DNA from: Isoetes taiwanensis
Taxonomy: Eukaryota; Streptophyta; Lycopodiopsida; Isoetales; Isoetaceae
Length of the DNA: 64,000 nucleotides
Assembly: GCA_021234155.1 (NCBI GenBank)
Contig: JAJEKV010000045.1
Span: 10,672,631-10,736,630 of the forward strand
Direction of reading: 5' to 3'
The notes under the pieces are model-generated. The model saw only the letters and a program-made list of their open reading frames with translations, had not been told where the DNA came from and did no database searches. Position numbers and translations under genes: made by a program. Positions 33,546 to 45,915 of the stretch are shown here, one piece after another. Within the stretch, counting starts at the first letter, position 1; each line of letters starts with the position of its first letter.

Positions 33546-36500
33546 AAAATATTGCCAATACATAAAAATTGGTGTTTTTCGTACTGCAAATAAATGAAAT
33601 GAGCTCCAAGGAATCGAACCTTGGTTAAACCATGATCTCCAGTTATTCAAATAGATATATAAATAGCAATCAAGTAAGCCAACAACTGAGGTGTATAAAA
33701 GAATCATTTTTTCAGTCTACAAAAGAATCAATTTTTCAATCGCTCAGAACTTTGCGAGAAAAGAGAATTAACAAGATCAATCTTTAACTAATTATGATTA
33801 CCTTGTTGATCTCCAATATGCATATACTTCGCATGTAAGAGGATCTTATTGTAATTCTGTATATGACAGAGAGAGATTTTCAGAGCTAGAATGTACCAAA
33901 TACACATTTCACCAAATCAAGTTGCACAAATCGTAAGAATAACATAAAATAATTAAAGCACCCAACAAACCTGTTGTCACCGTGGCTCACTCTTTTCTGC
34001 ATTCCAATCTAGGGATGCTGCGTAAAAAGGCAACAATGCTACGAAATGAGAAAGGAAAATAAGAAAAAAATGGCAAGAAACACTGGTGCAACTTCTTTTA
34101 GAATTCATACCATGTTTTTCTTCATCCCTACTTCTTGTGACTTGCTTTGACCCCAACTGTTATGCATAAACTAAACAAAAATACATTTTAAAAAGCTTAT
34201 GCAAGTATTTTCTGCAGTACTTACCACTCCTTTGAGGTCTAAAATTGCAAGGGAATGAAGAATAGATCTTCCAGCTTTCTTAGAACAAGCAAAAATTCTC
34301 CATTAGATCATTACCTTCCATTCTTTGCTATGATACATAAGCATCTGCTCCATAGTATTTCCTTCATTAGTTGCCGCTCTAGAAACTTGAAGGTCTATAT
34401 TTGCAAAACAAAGTTACAATATTACATCCAATTATCTGTTTCATTCGCAACAGTTATAGCCATAACCAGATCAGGGTTTCCCTTAAGAGGCGAATCTTCC
34501 CAAAGATGTTATATTTAAGGGTTTCTTGAAAAGTTGATACGAATGTTGAGTACGCTCTGTATTAATTTTTTTTTGAAGGGTTCGCCAACATTTCGACGGT
34601 GGAGGTTCCCGCCGAGCTTGGAGTGGCCAAGAAGACTATGGAAAGATTCGTCTCATTCGCCTGGATCTCTACACTTCTTATCTGATATGAGCTTGATTCG
34701 CCTCTTACCATACAAGTGCATTGCCAAAGGTTTATCTCTGATTCAGCTTCAACAATGTGTATCTTGGCCGCAACCATGGAACCATAAAGTTTGGGAGTGG
34801 ATTCGACTAGTTTTTAGTTTGAAGAAGCTAATTCTGGGCAAGGGTTTAGGCCTTCATAAATGTTTTGCTCTTTATACGCAAGTTTAGGTTTCTTATTACT
34901 GTTGTCTTCTCATTTCGGCTCTCATTCTAAGCATTTATGTAAAGAAAAGATGGAAAAAAATGCAGTTCACAGGACCTACAAGAGTTTTTCAAGCACATTT
35001 GATGCTCACAACAAGGATGGCAATGTCCTGGCATTTGTCTACAGCCAGGTACATGTCACATTTTTGGACCTAAGCTGTAAATTCTCATTTATAGAAGATT
35101 GGGAAGAGGTCTTGTGGGTTATAGTATGATGGGTCCTGTGCATTCTTGAATACTTGTTTAAAGCCTATTCTCTCATGTTTTTGGCATGATTACATAAGCC
35201 ACAATCTCGTTATTTGACAATCTTTTTAGTCTTACACTCATTGGACTTACTAACACAAATGCAGGCACAAGGCATCGCAGCCAAGCTTGTTCAACATTAG
35301 GAGCTGTTAGTCTTCCATCCTGCTATATGGAGTTGTTATTCAAAGCTTTCTTGGACCATTCGTCATGGCTATATTGATAGCTTAGATATAGAAAAGAAGT
35401 CCATGATCATCAAAAAAGATGCTAATTTGAATTCTACATAATTCTATTGAAGCTCAGAATGCAAGGCCTGTGGTATGAGGAGCACAGATGGAAGGAGGAA
35501 GGTAAGTTCATATTTTTCTAATTTATAATACCTATGTATACCTATGTAGATAGGGATGTCCCTATTGATCTGGTTGCAAGGAACGGCCGGAGAGGGTTAA
35601 CAAAAGCAGCTTGATCCTTCTCACATCTCGAGCTTCTGAGATCTAAAATCTGGCAGTTCTAGGGCAACGATGGCATTCATAGATCTCTGGATTCTCGACC
35701 AAATGCATGTTTTATTCTTGTATTCGTCCTCCAATGCATGAAGGATCCATTATCTATTAGTAGTAGTAGCTGTTTCGAGCATACAACAAGTATCAAATAC
35801 ATATCCATTTTGATATGTTTAGTTGAGCAGTCTGGACTTTCGAAGTCTTTGAAAAACAGTTAATAGATCCCTTCATATTTAAGTCGTGTATTTTCGTGAT
35901 TTAGGAGTACCATTTTGGATTATGGCGTTTAAATGTTAGTTCGGCTCTTTTCATTTTCTGCAGCTGAAGCCGCATTTGTTAGACCATGCCTATCTAGAGT
36001 ATTATGTGAAGGGTTTTTGGGAATCTCTGTTTTAGAAAATTGTATGCAAAAAGCATGGGAAAGCATGCAAATTTGTAAGTTTCGCCACCTCCTGTGTTTG
36101 CATTGTGGTTTGTGTTCCTTTATGAGAAAGTGCCCTTATTTTTTTATTACCTAATCATTCTTACAATTCCTTCTTGATCCGTTGAATTTCATTAATATGT
36201 GCAGCTGAAAGAGGATATATTTCTACCAGCATTTTTCCTCCTCTATTGTACTTGTATATTAACTTATTGAATAAATTATATTAGAATCTCTTGGCATTCT
36301 AATATGAAATCTTCAGGGTGCAAGGGTGCAAGATCTAGCAATCGCTTGGCTTGGTTCCTAGATCCTACACATTCGTGCCAGGATAAATTTAGGGTGAACA
36401 TGGGTGTTAGATTTCTTAAAGATTGAGATTTTGTTTAGAGCATTTGGGCTTGATTACATGCTGAGTATTTGTTTTGCTGCAGGCTCTTGGTATTGCCGGG

Positions 36501-38266
36501 CATTACAAATGGAAGTGCAGTCCTTCAATCACAGCAAACATACTGCCATGCAAGGTATCATTCCATTTCTAAATTCATTGTTATGGTACTATTTTTGGAT
36601 GACCTCTGCAATTGCCATTATATGAACGTCAAATGTAAATATTTTGATTGTGATGTTCACCGGTGGGGCTTCTAAAGTTATGAATACCTCTAACATTAGC
36701 ATATTCTGGTAGTTCGCTTGCCAAAATATGCAGATAATGTTGTTAAGTGTTTGTAGAGTTGCTTTATAAAAGGTAATCTTCTTTGCACGCATATAATAAT
36801 GCACACAACAAATAGCTTTTAGGAGAGCCTGTTTATTGCATCTGCAAACTGCGCAGCCATGGCTGCACCTATATTTTTGTATGTTATCATTACTTTTTGA
36901 TCCATTCATTGTTTTTACATCATTTTTTGTCTTTTAAAATAGATGTGTCTGCAAATGTACCTTTACATGTATGGTATTATAGCTGGATATTGTCGTCTTA
37001 GAATGAAGCAAGCATTAAATTGAATTAATGTTGGAACTTTTCATTTTTAGAGATGGATTTACATTTTTGATGGGTTGATTCTTTGCAGGCTGATTCACGC
37101 TGCTATGTTGTTCTAAGCATTGAGTTGTAGGTGATTCATGCTGCTCTAAGCATTGAATTTTGAATGAAGTAATGTTCAGTCATGGCTTCTCATTTGAATT
37201 AGCATATGATAAGAAGCAAGGGTTTTGGCTTATACCTACAGAACCATGTAGGTAAAGCCGGGCCCTTATAGCACAATTATTCCCAATGCAGAGTGAATAC
37301 TTACATCCAAAAACAAGGGCCTTAGATCCGATATGTTACTAGAGCAAGGTATGTTGTTTGCTTCATTTTATCTCCATGTCCAATTTTAAAATTGCTTTAT
37401 ATGAATAGAAAGTGTTATTTACAGTTGCATTTTTCCTTATCCACTATTAGGATCCATTTGACCGTCTTTTTTCCTTTATAGTTCAGGGCTTCATCAAGTG
37501 TTGTTTTCAGAAGCCCATCTGCCATGGCGTTTCCTATGTATCCATGTATTTCAAAATTATATTGCCAAAGTTGTAGTCTATGTGCCGGCACCTTTAGGCT
37601 ATGGCATTTAGTAGGAAATACTTGAAGAAATCGAGGAATGCCCATGCTTTCTTAGGAATTAGAATGAGATGCCTTCATAGATTCAAAGCCTACCTCTGCA
37701 TACAGTAAGAAATCAGCATGTTCTGGGGCCATTATTTCTGCCTTCATGTAAATCATGAAACAGTAGCAGTGTTACAAGAGAACAAACATGTATGCATGAA
37801 TAGCAAGGATGTAATTCTCCATTGCTTTTTGAACACCAACCTGACCTTTATGAGACTCTTGACCATCTATCTATTGCCCACAAGAAGCATGTACTTTCTA
37901 GGTTTTCTAGAAAGATTGGTGGTACTTCTATGGTACTGGTCATGGGAACAATAAGTTGCATGTTGTAACTGGAAATCAAGAAACGGTAGCAGTTAGTTGA
38001 CCTTTATTGAGCGTTCTCTCATGTGAAGCTGATTGGTAACCAGAAAGAGTGTCAGAAACATTTCCAAGATGGGAATATATGCTATATTGCCCTTTTCTTA
38101 AAAAATTCCCACAACATGGCATTGCAGATGGAGACATACAAGATCAAATAGAAGAGTAAAGGAAAGAGTAAGGATACTGAAGTACCTGACCAAAGGATAT
38201 CCAAAGGAAAGAGTAAGGATACCGAAGTACCTGACCAGAAACAGGCTTAGCGAACTGAACATCAGA
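33546..38266. other. Relic-rich region without an identified gene
   Basis: Scattered open stretches without recognisable domains. 34578-34692 (plus) reads EGFANISTVEVPAELGVAKK and may be a gene fragment. 35760 holds a TAG/TAGTAG repeat. 38155-38240 has a 50-bp tandem duplication containing GGAAAGAGTAAGGATAC. Confidence 0.35.
37415..37645 (-). pseudogene. Possible retrotransposon RNase H remnant
   Basis: The 76-codon frame contains HRLQLWQYNFEIHGYIGNAMADGLL, split here as HRLQLWQYNF and MADGLL, which resembles the end of the Ty3/gypsy RNase H domain ('RW.L.LQEF.FEI...G..N..AD.LSR'). Nothing else of the polyprotein is readable nearby. About 80 bp at 37606-37690 recurs inserted in copy B at about 59115-59195. 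Confidence 0.3.
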
Positions 38267-40848
38267 TTAATAATTGTTGTCATCAAGCACATCCTGTGCA
38301 ACAGTTGTCCATTCTGCCAAATGAGTACAATTTAGGAAAAAAAACAAGTGCAATGTTTTCCTTGTTGATTATAAGTACTCGATCTTGCCATTTATAAATT
38401 GCATAAGAAATCATTAAAGCAGTTCTCAACAGTGTGAAGGAGAAGTGAAATGGCAAGATTCCATGGACCATTGGCATCATTTCCAAGACAAAAACCGAAA
38501 AGAGATGCACCTAATGTAAAATTATAAAGCCAAATATTTCGCAGTACGTCCTTTTATCAACAGAGTGAAGCCCCAATATGATAGTACTTCTGGGCAAAAG
38601 TATCTTTGGTGGGGGGTACAAAAGCAAAGGTCCGGACGATATCGACAAAGACTCATATAGCACCCGTATGGCGGTTTGCTTAGAATTATTGTTATCGGGT
38701 ACTAGCACTTGATAATTAGATAATCAATAAAAATATATAATAGCTCCAATGAATGACAAGTGGAATAATATGATAGAATAGTAGGTGCAGGGTGCTGATC
38801 TAAGTCTTTGGGGGTCGTTTTTTTTTTTTGTACCCCACAAAGATACTTTGCCCATACGCATATAGATATGTATTTACCTTCACACGGGTTGCTATAAGTA
38901 GTATTGGACAAAGATGCTTGGTGCATTCAGCATATGAACAATACACAACTTTGTTTCGTTAGCAATATTTGGTCCTTGGTATTTTGAAATTCGAAATGGA
39001 AATTCTTCTAATCTTGAGCAAGAGGTGAGTTGCGTATGACCATTTTGACTCTCATACTCATGCATGGTAATCCTTCAACATTGTAAATTACTGCCAAGTT
39101 TGTTTACAATAAGGAACGATTGAAAGTGAGCTTTGAAGCGAAAGCAGCTTCAAAACAATCTCTGATTCTTTAAATTTTTGCCAACAGTCTATGAAAGAGC
39201 AGGTACAACATCTGATTCTTTAAATCTTTGCCAATGGCCTATCAAAGAGCAGGTTCTAAGTGCATTTCAATAAGGCCCATGTTTTCCTATTGTGGCCTAA
39301 CATTTAGTTCTTATAATACAGAGATGAAAGTTAATGGCAATGGAGCAAGGAGTGTTGGCCAAGGGGAACTTTTATCCAAGAAAAGCATAGATTGTGCTCT
39401 GCCTAAATGGACCTTCTATTGGCTGCTTTAATGGCAATGGCAATGCATCTTATCTTATCTTATCAATGGCAATGCTGCTTTAAAAATCCATTTGATATTG
39501 GACGTGACAAGATGTTAAGAAATGCCAACTTAAGGTGTTTGAGTTTCCATGTTTATAGATCAATGAACCACTTCCCGTAGAGAGCTTCACCGTGAGCTTT
39601 TCTGATTGTGAAATTTGTTGTGGCCTCATACTATAGGCTAATTGGGAACATAGTTAAGCATTGGTGAGCTAGCTACTCAATTTGGCGAGATGTCATTTTA
39701 ATGTTTAAGGGCAACAACAATGTTGCATTCATTACTATTCCACGGTTAATACGCTCACAAAAGGAACATTTATGATGCGAGAAAATAGCAAAGGGCAACT
39801 AATTGCCTCTTGGGCTAGGGTGGCTTATGTCGTATGGATGTGCATACTAATTTTTGTGCTTAATGTTTGAGACCTCGGGCATATAAGATATGTCTTTATT
39901 GCCCTTCTCTTATAAAGTTTCCCACAACATGGCTCTGAGATGGAGACATCAAGATCAATTAGAAGAATGGTGGCGAGAAAACATCCAAAGGAAAGGATTG
40001 AAGTACCTTCCCAAAAGCGAGACTTAACAAACTGAACATCGGTTGAATAATTGTTGTCATCAAGCACTACCGCCAAGCGAAGTACAATTTAGGAAAACTA
40101 CAAGCCTAGTTAGGATATAAGAACGTCTTGCCCTCTGTTTATGCTTGGGTAACACACGGGGCATATTTACTAGTAGTATGGTATTACTTGACTAGAAGGC
40201 TTCATTTCATTCTGAATGCATCGCAAATATTTGAAGGTTAATCTTTGGAGGAACCCCGAAGGGAAGGCGGTGCAATCCCCATTTTCTCGATTTCACCGAA
40301 TTACGTTGAGGCATTCTACGCCTTCCTCGCATTCCATCAGCCTCAAAACACCACTCTTCACATCTTCGGCCTCACCAATCCGTCTTCATCTCTCGATAAG
40401 CCTCTAAAATCCAACCCAATCTTCCTCCTCCACAATCAATTTCTGGTTCAAATTACGCTTTCGCCCAAAGGGGCCATGCAAACCTTGGAACTCCACAAGG
40501 GCACTTTCTAGGGTCGGGGTTCCATCTGCTGTGGCTAAGAAATCCACCAGCGGGCGATGTTGGAGTACCTCGATGCACGGGGTGCCCATTTTACCACAAT
40601 GCCTTCTTCCTCGTTCACCCTTCAAAAATCCGGTCCAGAATCTTCTTCCTCCCGTCAGAATCGGCCTCTGTATCCACAAAAATGGAACCTTGCTATCCAT
40701 TACCCTTTCATAATATTTCTCATTTTGCTCTTTCCCCCAGCGTCGCTTCAAGCGACACATCTGACTGACAAAGACCTTACTTTGCTTATCAAGCCAATCC
40801 ATGCGATCATCCTCCTTTGTTAACCCAATTTCATTCTTCCCCTGCAAC

Positions 40849-41452
40849 ACAAACCATTAACATCCAACATATAAAAATTAAACCCCCCACATAACAACCA
40901 ACACATAACAACCATTGACATTAACAACCAACACATAACTACCATTGACATTAATTAACACAACCATTGGGTCCAACACATTTTAAATTAAAATCCCCTT
41001 AAACCTCCTTTGGTTTGGGTGCATATTCACAGGGGGTGACTTTCAGAACCTTGAGAGCTGTTGGATAGGCATATTCACCCCTTATTCCTTAATCTACACC
41101 GTGCGTAAAGTTCCTCGTTTGTGGGGTATGCAAGTACAAAATTTGCTATCTTGTATAACAAGATTAGCAAAATACTATAAGATTTCAAGCGAATACTATA
41201 TGGTGTTGATTTCATCACGTGCAAAATACAATTATGAGGGCTCTCATTTGCCCCTAAATCTTAGTGTGAATATGCACCCAAACCAAAGGAGGTTTAAGGG
41301 GATTTTAATTTAAATGTGTTGGACCCAATGGTTGTGTTAATTAATGTCAATGGTAGTTATGTGTTGGTTGTTAATGTCAATGGTTGTTATGTGACCAATT
41401 GTTATAATGGGGGTTTAATTTTTATATGTTGAATGTTAATGGTTTGTGTTGC
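40849..41452. mobile_element. MITE with ~185-bp terminal inverted repeats
   Basis: TGCAACACAAACCATTAACA at 40847 onward is repeated inverted up to 41452. The arms (about 40849-41030 and 41270-41452) are almost perfect, and ACCATTGACATTAA-like words repeat within each. The middle 240 bp has no gene. I found no convincing target duplication. It is absent from copy B, so it arrived after the duplication or was lost there. Confidence 0.75.
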
Positions 41453-42104
41453 AAAAAAAAAATTTTTGGCCCCCGGGGACCTTAAGAACGTCCTGACCCC
41501 CTCCCCGGTGAGACAAAATTTTAGAATTCAAACCCGGGAAAAAAACTAGAATTCATTTGAGGCTTTCATCACAGTAGCTTTTGAATTTCATCACAATAAA
41601 ACAAATAGAACATAGTAAGTAAAAGTTACCATAAAGATAGAGCGGATTGATCCCATTATTACGAAAAGTCATAAAGTTTGCAACACCCATACACAAACAT
41701 TTTGTTGGAAGTTAAACAACCTTTGGCCTCCATGGATTCTTGTGGTGAGAAACCAAAGTGGGAAACTTTTACGCTTGTTAGCACAAGGATCTAGAAAGCC
41801 TCAAAATCTAAAAATGCATGGTAATTTTTTGCAGGCTTCATCCGGAATGAGCCATAAAACAATATCAATAGTGCAATCCTGTATTAATCATTTGGTAGGA
41901 TGTAAAAGCCTACCAAACCCGGCCGGAAAATTGCTGTTTTAGCATAGATAACAACCAAACATATCCATATCATACACTATCAAAAGATCTCGGAGAGGCT
42001 TTCCAAGCAATAATAAAATCATCTCAAAACAGAGCTCTGGATCAAAAGTTATGATAAGAAATGTGTTCTTGGAAAGCGCACTACATGCGCCCTTCATGTG
42101 CCCG

Positions 42105-42280
42105 TTATGCACCACACACACAAAAAGAGGACTTTTGTTGTGAGCCATTGGTTGTTGACCATTATGCACCACACACACAAAAAAAGAGCTTTTGTTGTGA
42201 GCCATTGGTTGTTGACCATTATGCACCACGCGCTTACAAAAAGGGCTTTTGTTGTGAGAGCCATTGGTTGTTGACCATTT
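42105..42280. repeat. Tandem repeat, ~58-bp unit, three copies
   Basis: Units contain TTATGCACCACACACACAAA, GGCTTTTGTTGTGAG and CCATTGGTTGTTGACC, starting near 42107, 42164 and 42221. Non-coding, within the stretch missing from copy B. Confidence 0.85.
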
Positions 42281-42591
42281 GGAAAAAAAAAAGGGCTAAA
42301 ATCAATGGCTCAGAAATGGTGCACTCTAGATGTACGCATTAGTACATCCATTTGAATACATCACGAAATCATAGGAAAACCTTAGTGAAAAGCGTACAAA
42401 AACACAAAGAAAACCCCCTGTTATTATGCTACATATTATTAAAAACCTCGTAGTGATGCATTGGAGATACAGGCAAGTAATTGGGTAACATTTTCCGCAT
42501 TGCTGCTACTGCTTTGGGCTCTAGTTCTTCGAAAGAATTTACCAAATTCCAATCTCCTTCTCTGGCTTTGCACTTGCAGAAGTATTCTACA

Positions 42592-42799
42592 TGATAAATT
42601 ATAGAAAGAACAGAAGATAACTAAAATGCAGATATTGTATTCAATAGAGAAAACTCGGTGGGACAAGCTCCACACCTAGCTTGATATATAAGGAAGATGC
42701 GACTCTACATATGAACAGACACGACTCTTTATTGTAGATTGCCATGTCATATGGTGACGTGGCCTATATGATGAGGTGGAGGATTGATATATTCCAACA
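42592..42799 (-). repeat. 3' LTR
   Basis: Matches the 5' LTR except for one single-base length change and one substitution; preceded by the polypurine tract. Confidence 0.92.
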
Positions 42800-42824
42800 C
42801 CCTCCCTCAAGACGAACACCTCAA

Positions 42825-45665
42825 CTATCCAAAGTCATCATGTCCAGGTTGATGCGTGAGCCATCTTTGGCGTTTTCTGCATTTTCTAATGTTCTTCTGA
42901 ATGTTCTTATTCCCGGAATATGTATCAGGAAGTTTTCTCTTCATGTATGAATTTCTCCTTTCAAATTCTCCAGTTTCAGCTTGCGTCATGGTATCAAAAA
43001 TATTTACAACTTCTGGGAACATCAAATTCATATTGCTGCCTTCCAAGATTGATTGCATCATGTCTGGATCGTCTGCAAATTCGTAACACATATCCCAAAG
43101 ATCTGCTTGCTCTCTTCGACATGCTAAAGGAGTCATCTCTTCTTTCACATTCTTAAGCATGTCTATTCTGGTAGCATTCTTTAGGCTGCTTATATTCATC
43201 ATTCCCTCCCTTAAGCAGCTAAAGATTATGCCATTAGAACTCAAATGAATACCTTTGGAATTAGCTTCTTCATCTGTATCTTGATCTGGATCTGCAGTCC
43301 GAAGCTTGGGCCCTCCCGGAATCTCTGGATCTTCAATTTGCACGGGCGCCCGTATATCGAGTCCGGAATGTGGTGTTTCCGGACTTTTTTTGTGGTGTTT
43401 CTGGCCACCGTTATCAGCCACTGTGCACTTCACAGTTTTAAGCCCAGAATCAACTGTTTTAGGTCATTTTTTGCTTGATCCGGCTCTATCTAAGCTCAAA
43501 TCACTTCCTCTCTTCATCAAACTAGTGTTAAAGAGGAAGACAAAACGATTGGAAGGGCTTTTGAAGCATTTCAAGCCGTCCAGGGAGCTGCAAGAAGGAT
43601 CCGACCAAAGATTTTGGCTCCGCCACGCAGTTTCGCGCTTGGTTTTTAGCCAGAAATACCACTTTTTGGCCAGAAACACCACTTCCAGAAGCATTGGGTG
43701 TTTCTGGACGTCCAGAAATACCATAGGCAAATTGTCCAGAAACACCGGATCCCGGACTCGATATACGGGCGCCCAATTTGCACTGGGCCCGTGGAGAGCT
43801 GTGCGTTATGAGCAGCAGCATTAACGTCTTCTACTATCTCAGATGTGCTGCCATTTGCTTGATCCATAGGTCTATTGCTCAATATCTTCATGGCTTTTCC
43901 CCTGGCATTTGTCTGGAATTTAAATAAATTTGGATATCCAGTAGCGTGACCAGCCTTGCCCTTTGCATAGTCTGCAGCCGCTTTAGCCTCCTCTGTAAAC
44001 TCCTTTGCAGCTTGAGCTTTTTCTCTTGCACTGTCAGAAACCTCTCTAGATAATTGTTTTGCATCTCCTGCTCGTCCACTTCTGTCCTTGGCAGCTGCAC
44101 CCTTCTCATTTTGCAAATCTGTAACCTCATCTGTAGCTTCCTTGAGCTTCTCATATGAGTAAAAATTGGGAAACTTTGTATCTACCCTATCATGAATGCC
44201 TTCAAGAAGCTCCTTATGCGGATGGCCTTCTGCAATAAGACTGCATTGGCGATTTCTAATCTGAGCTTGGAAAGCGTCCCGGGTTGAGTTTAAAAATTTT
44301 GTGAGTGACAGATCTACATAGAATTTGGGATCAAAATCTGTATCTGTGAAACTGTTTAGAGCCGCAGCTTGCACGGCCACCAAATGGGATTCTAGGTCCG
44401 TCTGACGACCTGCCATAGATTTAGCATCCGCCACATTGCTAGGAAAAGGGTATTCAACGGCATTTCCCATTGCCGATTTTGCGAAGGCTATAGATCTGGC
44501 TACCTGGGCTTCAGCGTCTTCAACAAAATCTGCCTTGGCTGCATCAACTGCCCCTGTCACAAAGCACAAACCCGTCCCCATTTTATCCTTCTCTTTGGCG
44601 GTGCGAGGCGGAGTGGCGACATCCTTCGGCCATCTCCATCTCCGGGCAAGTGTGTCCATTTGGGGTTTCAACGGCTGCATCAACATCAAGAGCTTCAACG
44701 GTGGCTACTTCTGTATTATGGAGCAATGGCAACACCAGCAGCTGGCCCTGGGATATCTCCATCTGCGCTGGGTTTTCTACTGCGGCATATAAAATCCCAG
44801 AGTTATTCTTCCCTGTATCGTTTCTTAATATTTGTGGGTCTTCATGGACACAATCAGCAACTCCAACTGCCGCCTTGTCTTCATAAGATATTTGTGTGCG
44901 GCCAAGGATCTGCGCAGGAATTAGTTGCCCCTCCTCCTTTATTTAAAGGGAATCCTATTTTTCATCATTACACGCCCCAACCGAGGCTCTAATCTTGGCC
45001 TCAAAGTTTACGTGCCTTCCTTCTTCGCATGAGAATTACGTAAAGAACTCCAACCTAAGGGGATTATCATTCTTCTTGGCCCTGTGGGCTTCAAATCCGA
45101 CCATGTCAAAGCCAGATTTGGCTTTTAAGTCTTCTGCAACCTCTTCGATGGCATTTGCAGAATCTGCTACAACGGCCATGGCCTTTCTGTTTTCTTCCAC
45201 ATAATTGTGGCAAAGGGCTTCGAATTGGGCTATGTCTGCTTCGTAATTGGGGTTATCTGTACTCCCATCAACATCGGCCTGGGCTCCAACTTCTTCAACG
45301 GCATCCATAGGGAGGTTTATCTCTGTCCCTTCCGCCTTCCCAATCTGGTGGGTAATTATTTTGCATTCCTCAGTTTCTTCTGCCATATCCTTTTGTCTAG
45401 CATAGCATGCTGACGATTCTGTGCAACACTCTGCTTCCTTGAATGATGGAAAATCCATGCAAAACCCGTTGCTCCTGGCATTATCCGGCCCCTCTTCCAG
45501 AATACAGAAGGAAATAGCAAAACATGCAGTTATGCCAGTTTTGATTTTTAATTTAAATACCTTCAATTTCTGAGATATAGCATTCCGTTTCTTCTTCCTT
45601 GATGTCTTTGATGTCTTCTCTTCTGTAGGCGGTTTCCCTGTATCTCTATCCGGCTTCTCCTCCAT
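42825..45665 (-). pseudogene. LEA-like protein coding region carried by the LTR element
   Basis: Open blocks on the element's sense strand: 45665-45036 (MEEKPDRDTGK..., Lys/Glu/Ala-rich), about 44900-44650 in another frame, 44698-43784, and 43343-42825. The third block includes AREKAQAAKEFTEEAKAAA and DYAKGKAGHATG, an Ala/Lys/Glu amphipathic pattern like group-3 LEA proteins. Blocks three and four were one frame of about 475 codons before a MITE inserted: either side of the 9-bp duplication reads TGPVQI and VQIEDPEIPGG in the same phase. I recognise no gag motifs such as a CCHC knuckle. It may be a captured host gene or an unusual structural protein. Frame breaks near 45036 and 44650 suggest it is now defective. 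Confidence 0.55.
43344..43774. mobile_element. Mutator-type MITE, 431 bp
   Basis: Termini are inverted copies of GGGCGCCCGTATATCGAGT, followed by a CCGG-rich segment. They are flanked by an exact 9-bp direct repeat AATTTGCAC (43335-43343 and 43775-43783), the duplication length of Mutator-like elements. The interior has repeated CCAGAAACACCA-like words and no gene. It interrupts the LEA-like frame. Confidence 0.88.
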
Positions 45666-45706
45666 ACTCAGGTCCCAAGATCAAGAGCCTAGAGGCTCTG
45701 ATACCA

Positions 45707-45915
45707 TGATAAATTATAGAAAGAACAGAAGATAACTAAAAATGCAGATATTGTATTCAATAGAGAAAACTCGGTGGGACAAGCTCCACACCTAGCTTGA
45801 TATATAAGGAAGATGCGACTCTACATATGAACAGACACGACTCTTTATTGTAGATTGCCATGTCATATGGTGACGTGGCCTATATGATGAGGTTGAGGAT
45901 TGATATATTCCAACA
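45707..45915 (-). repeat. 5' LTR
   Basis: Begins TGTTGGAATATATC and ends TTTATCA on the minus strand; the primer-binding site follows immediately. Confidence 0.92.

Larger units (their letters stand above)
42592..45915 (-). mobile_element. Non-autonomous LTR retroelement with a LEA-like reading frame
   Basis: Near-identical 208/209-bp LTRs (42592-42799 and 45707-45915) differ by about two changes, so the insertion is recent. On the minus strand the LTR runs TGTTGG...TTATCA. Next to the 5' LTR is TGGTATCAGAGCC (45706-45694), the initiator-Met tRNA primer site common in copia elements; next to the 3' LTR is the purine tract TTGAGGGAGGG (42811-42801). The 5-bp duplication CTACA flanks it (42587-42591, 45916-45920). 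The internal region has no gag, protease, integrase or reverse transcriptase; it carries other coding sequence instead. It sits in exon 2 of the UGT pseudogene. Confidence 0.93.

Noticed and set aside
33601-33625. Minus-strand GGTTCGATTCC, a perfect RNA polymerase III B-box core, suggesting a tRNA or SINE
   Set aside because: No A box or cloverleaf could be drawn in the 60-80 bases upstream, and no SINE tail was seen.
34578-34692. Open stretch EGFANISTVEVPAELGVAKK as part of a gene
   Set aside because: Isolated, with no phase-consistent neighbouring exon and no family I can name.
42105-42342. Repetitive His/Cys-containing peptide frame
   Set aside because: It is a translation of the 58-bp tandem repeat.
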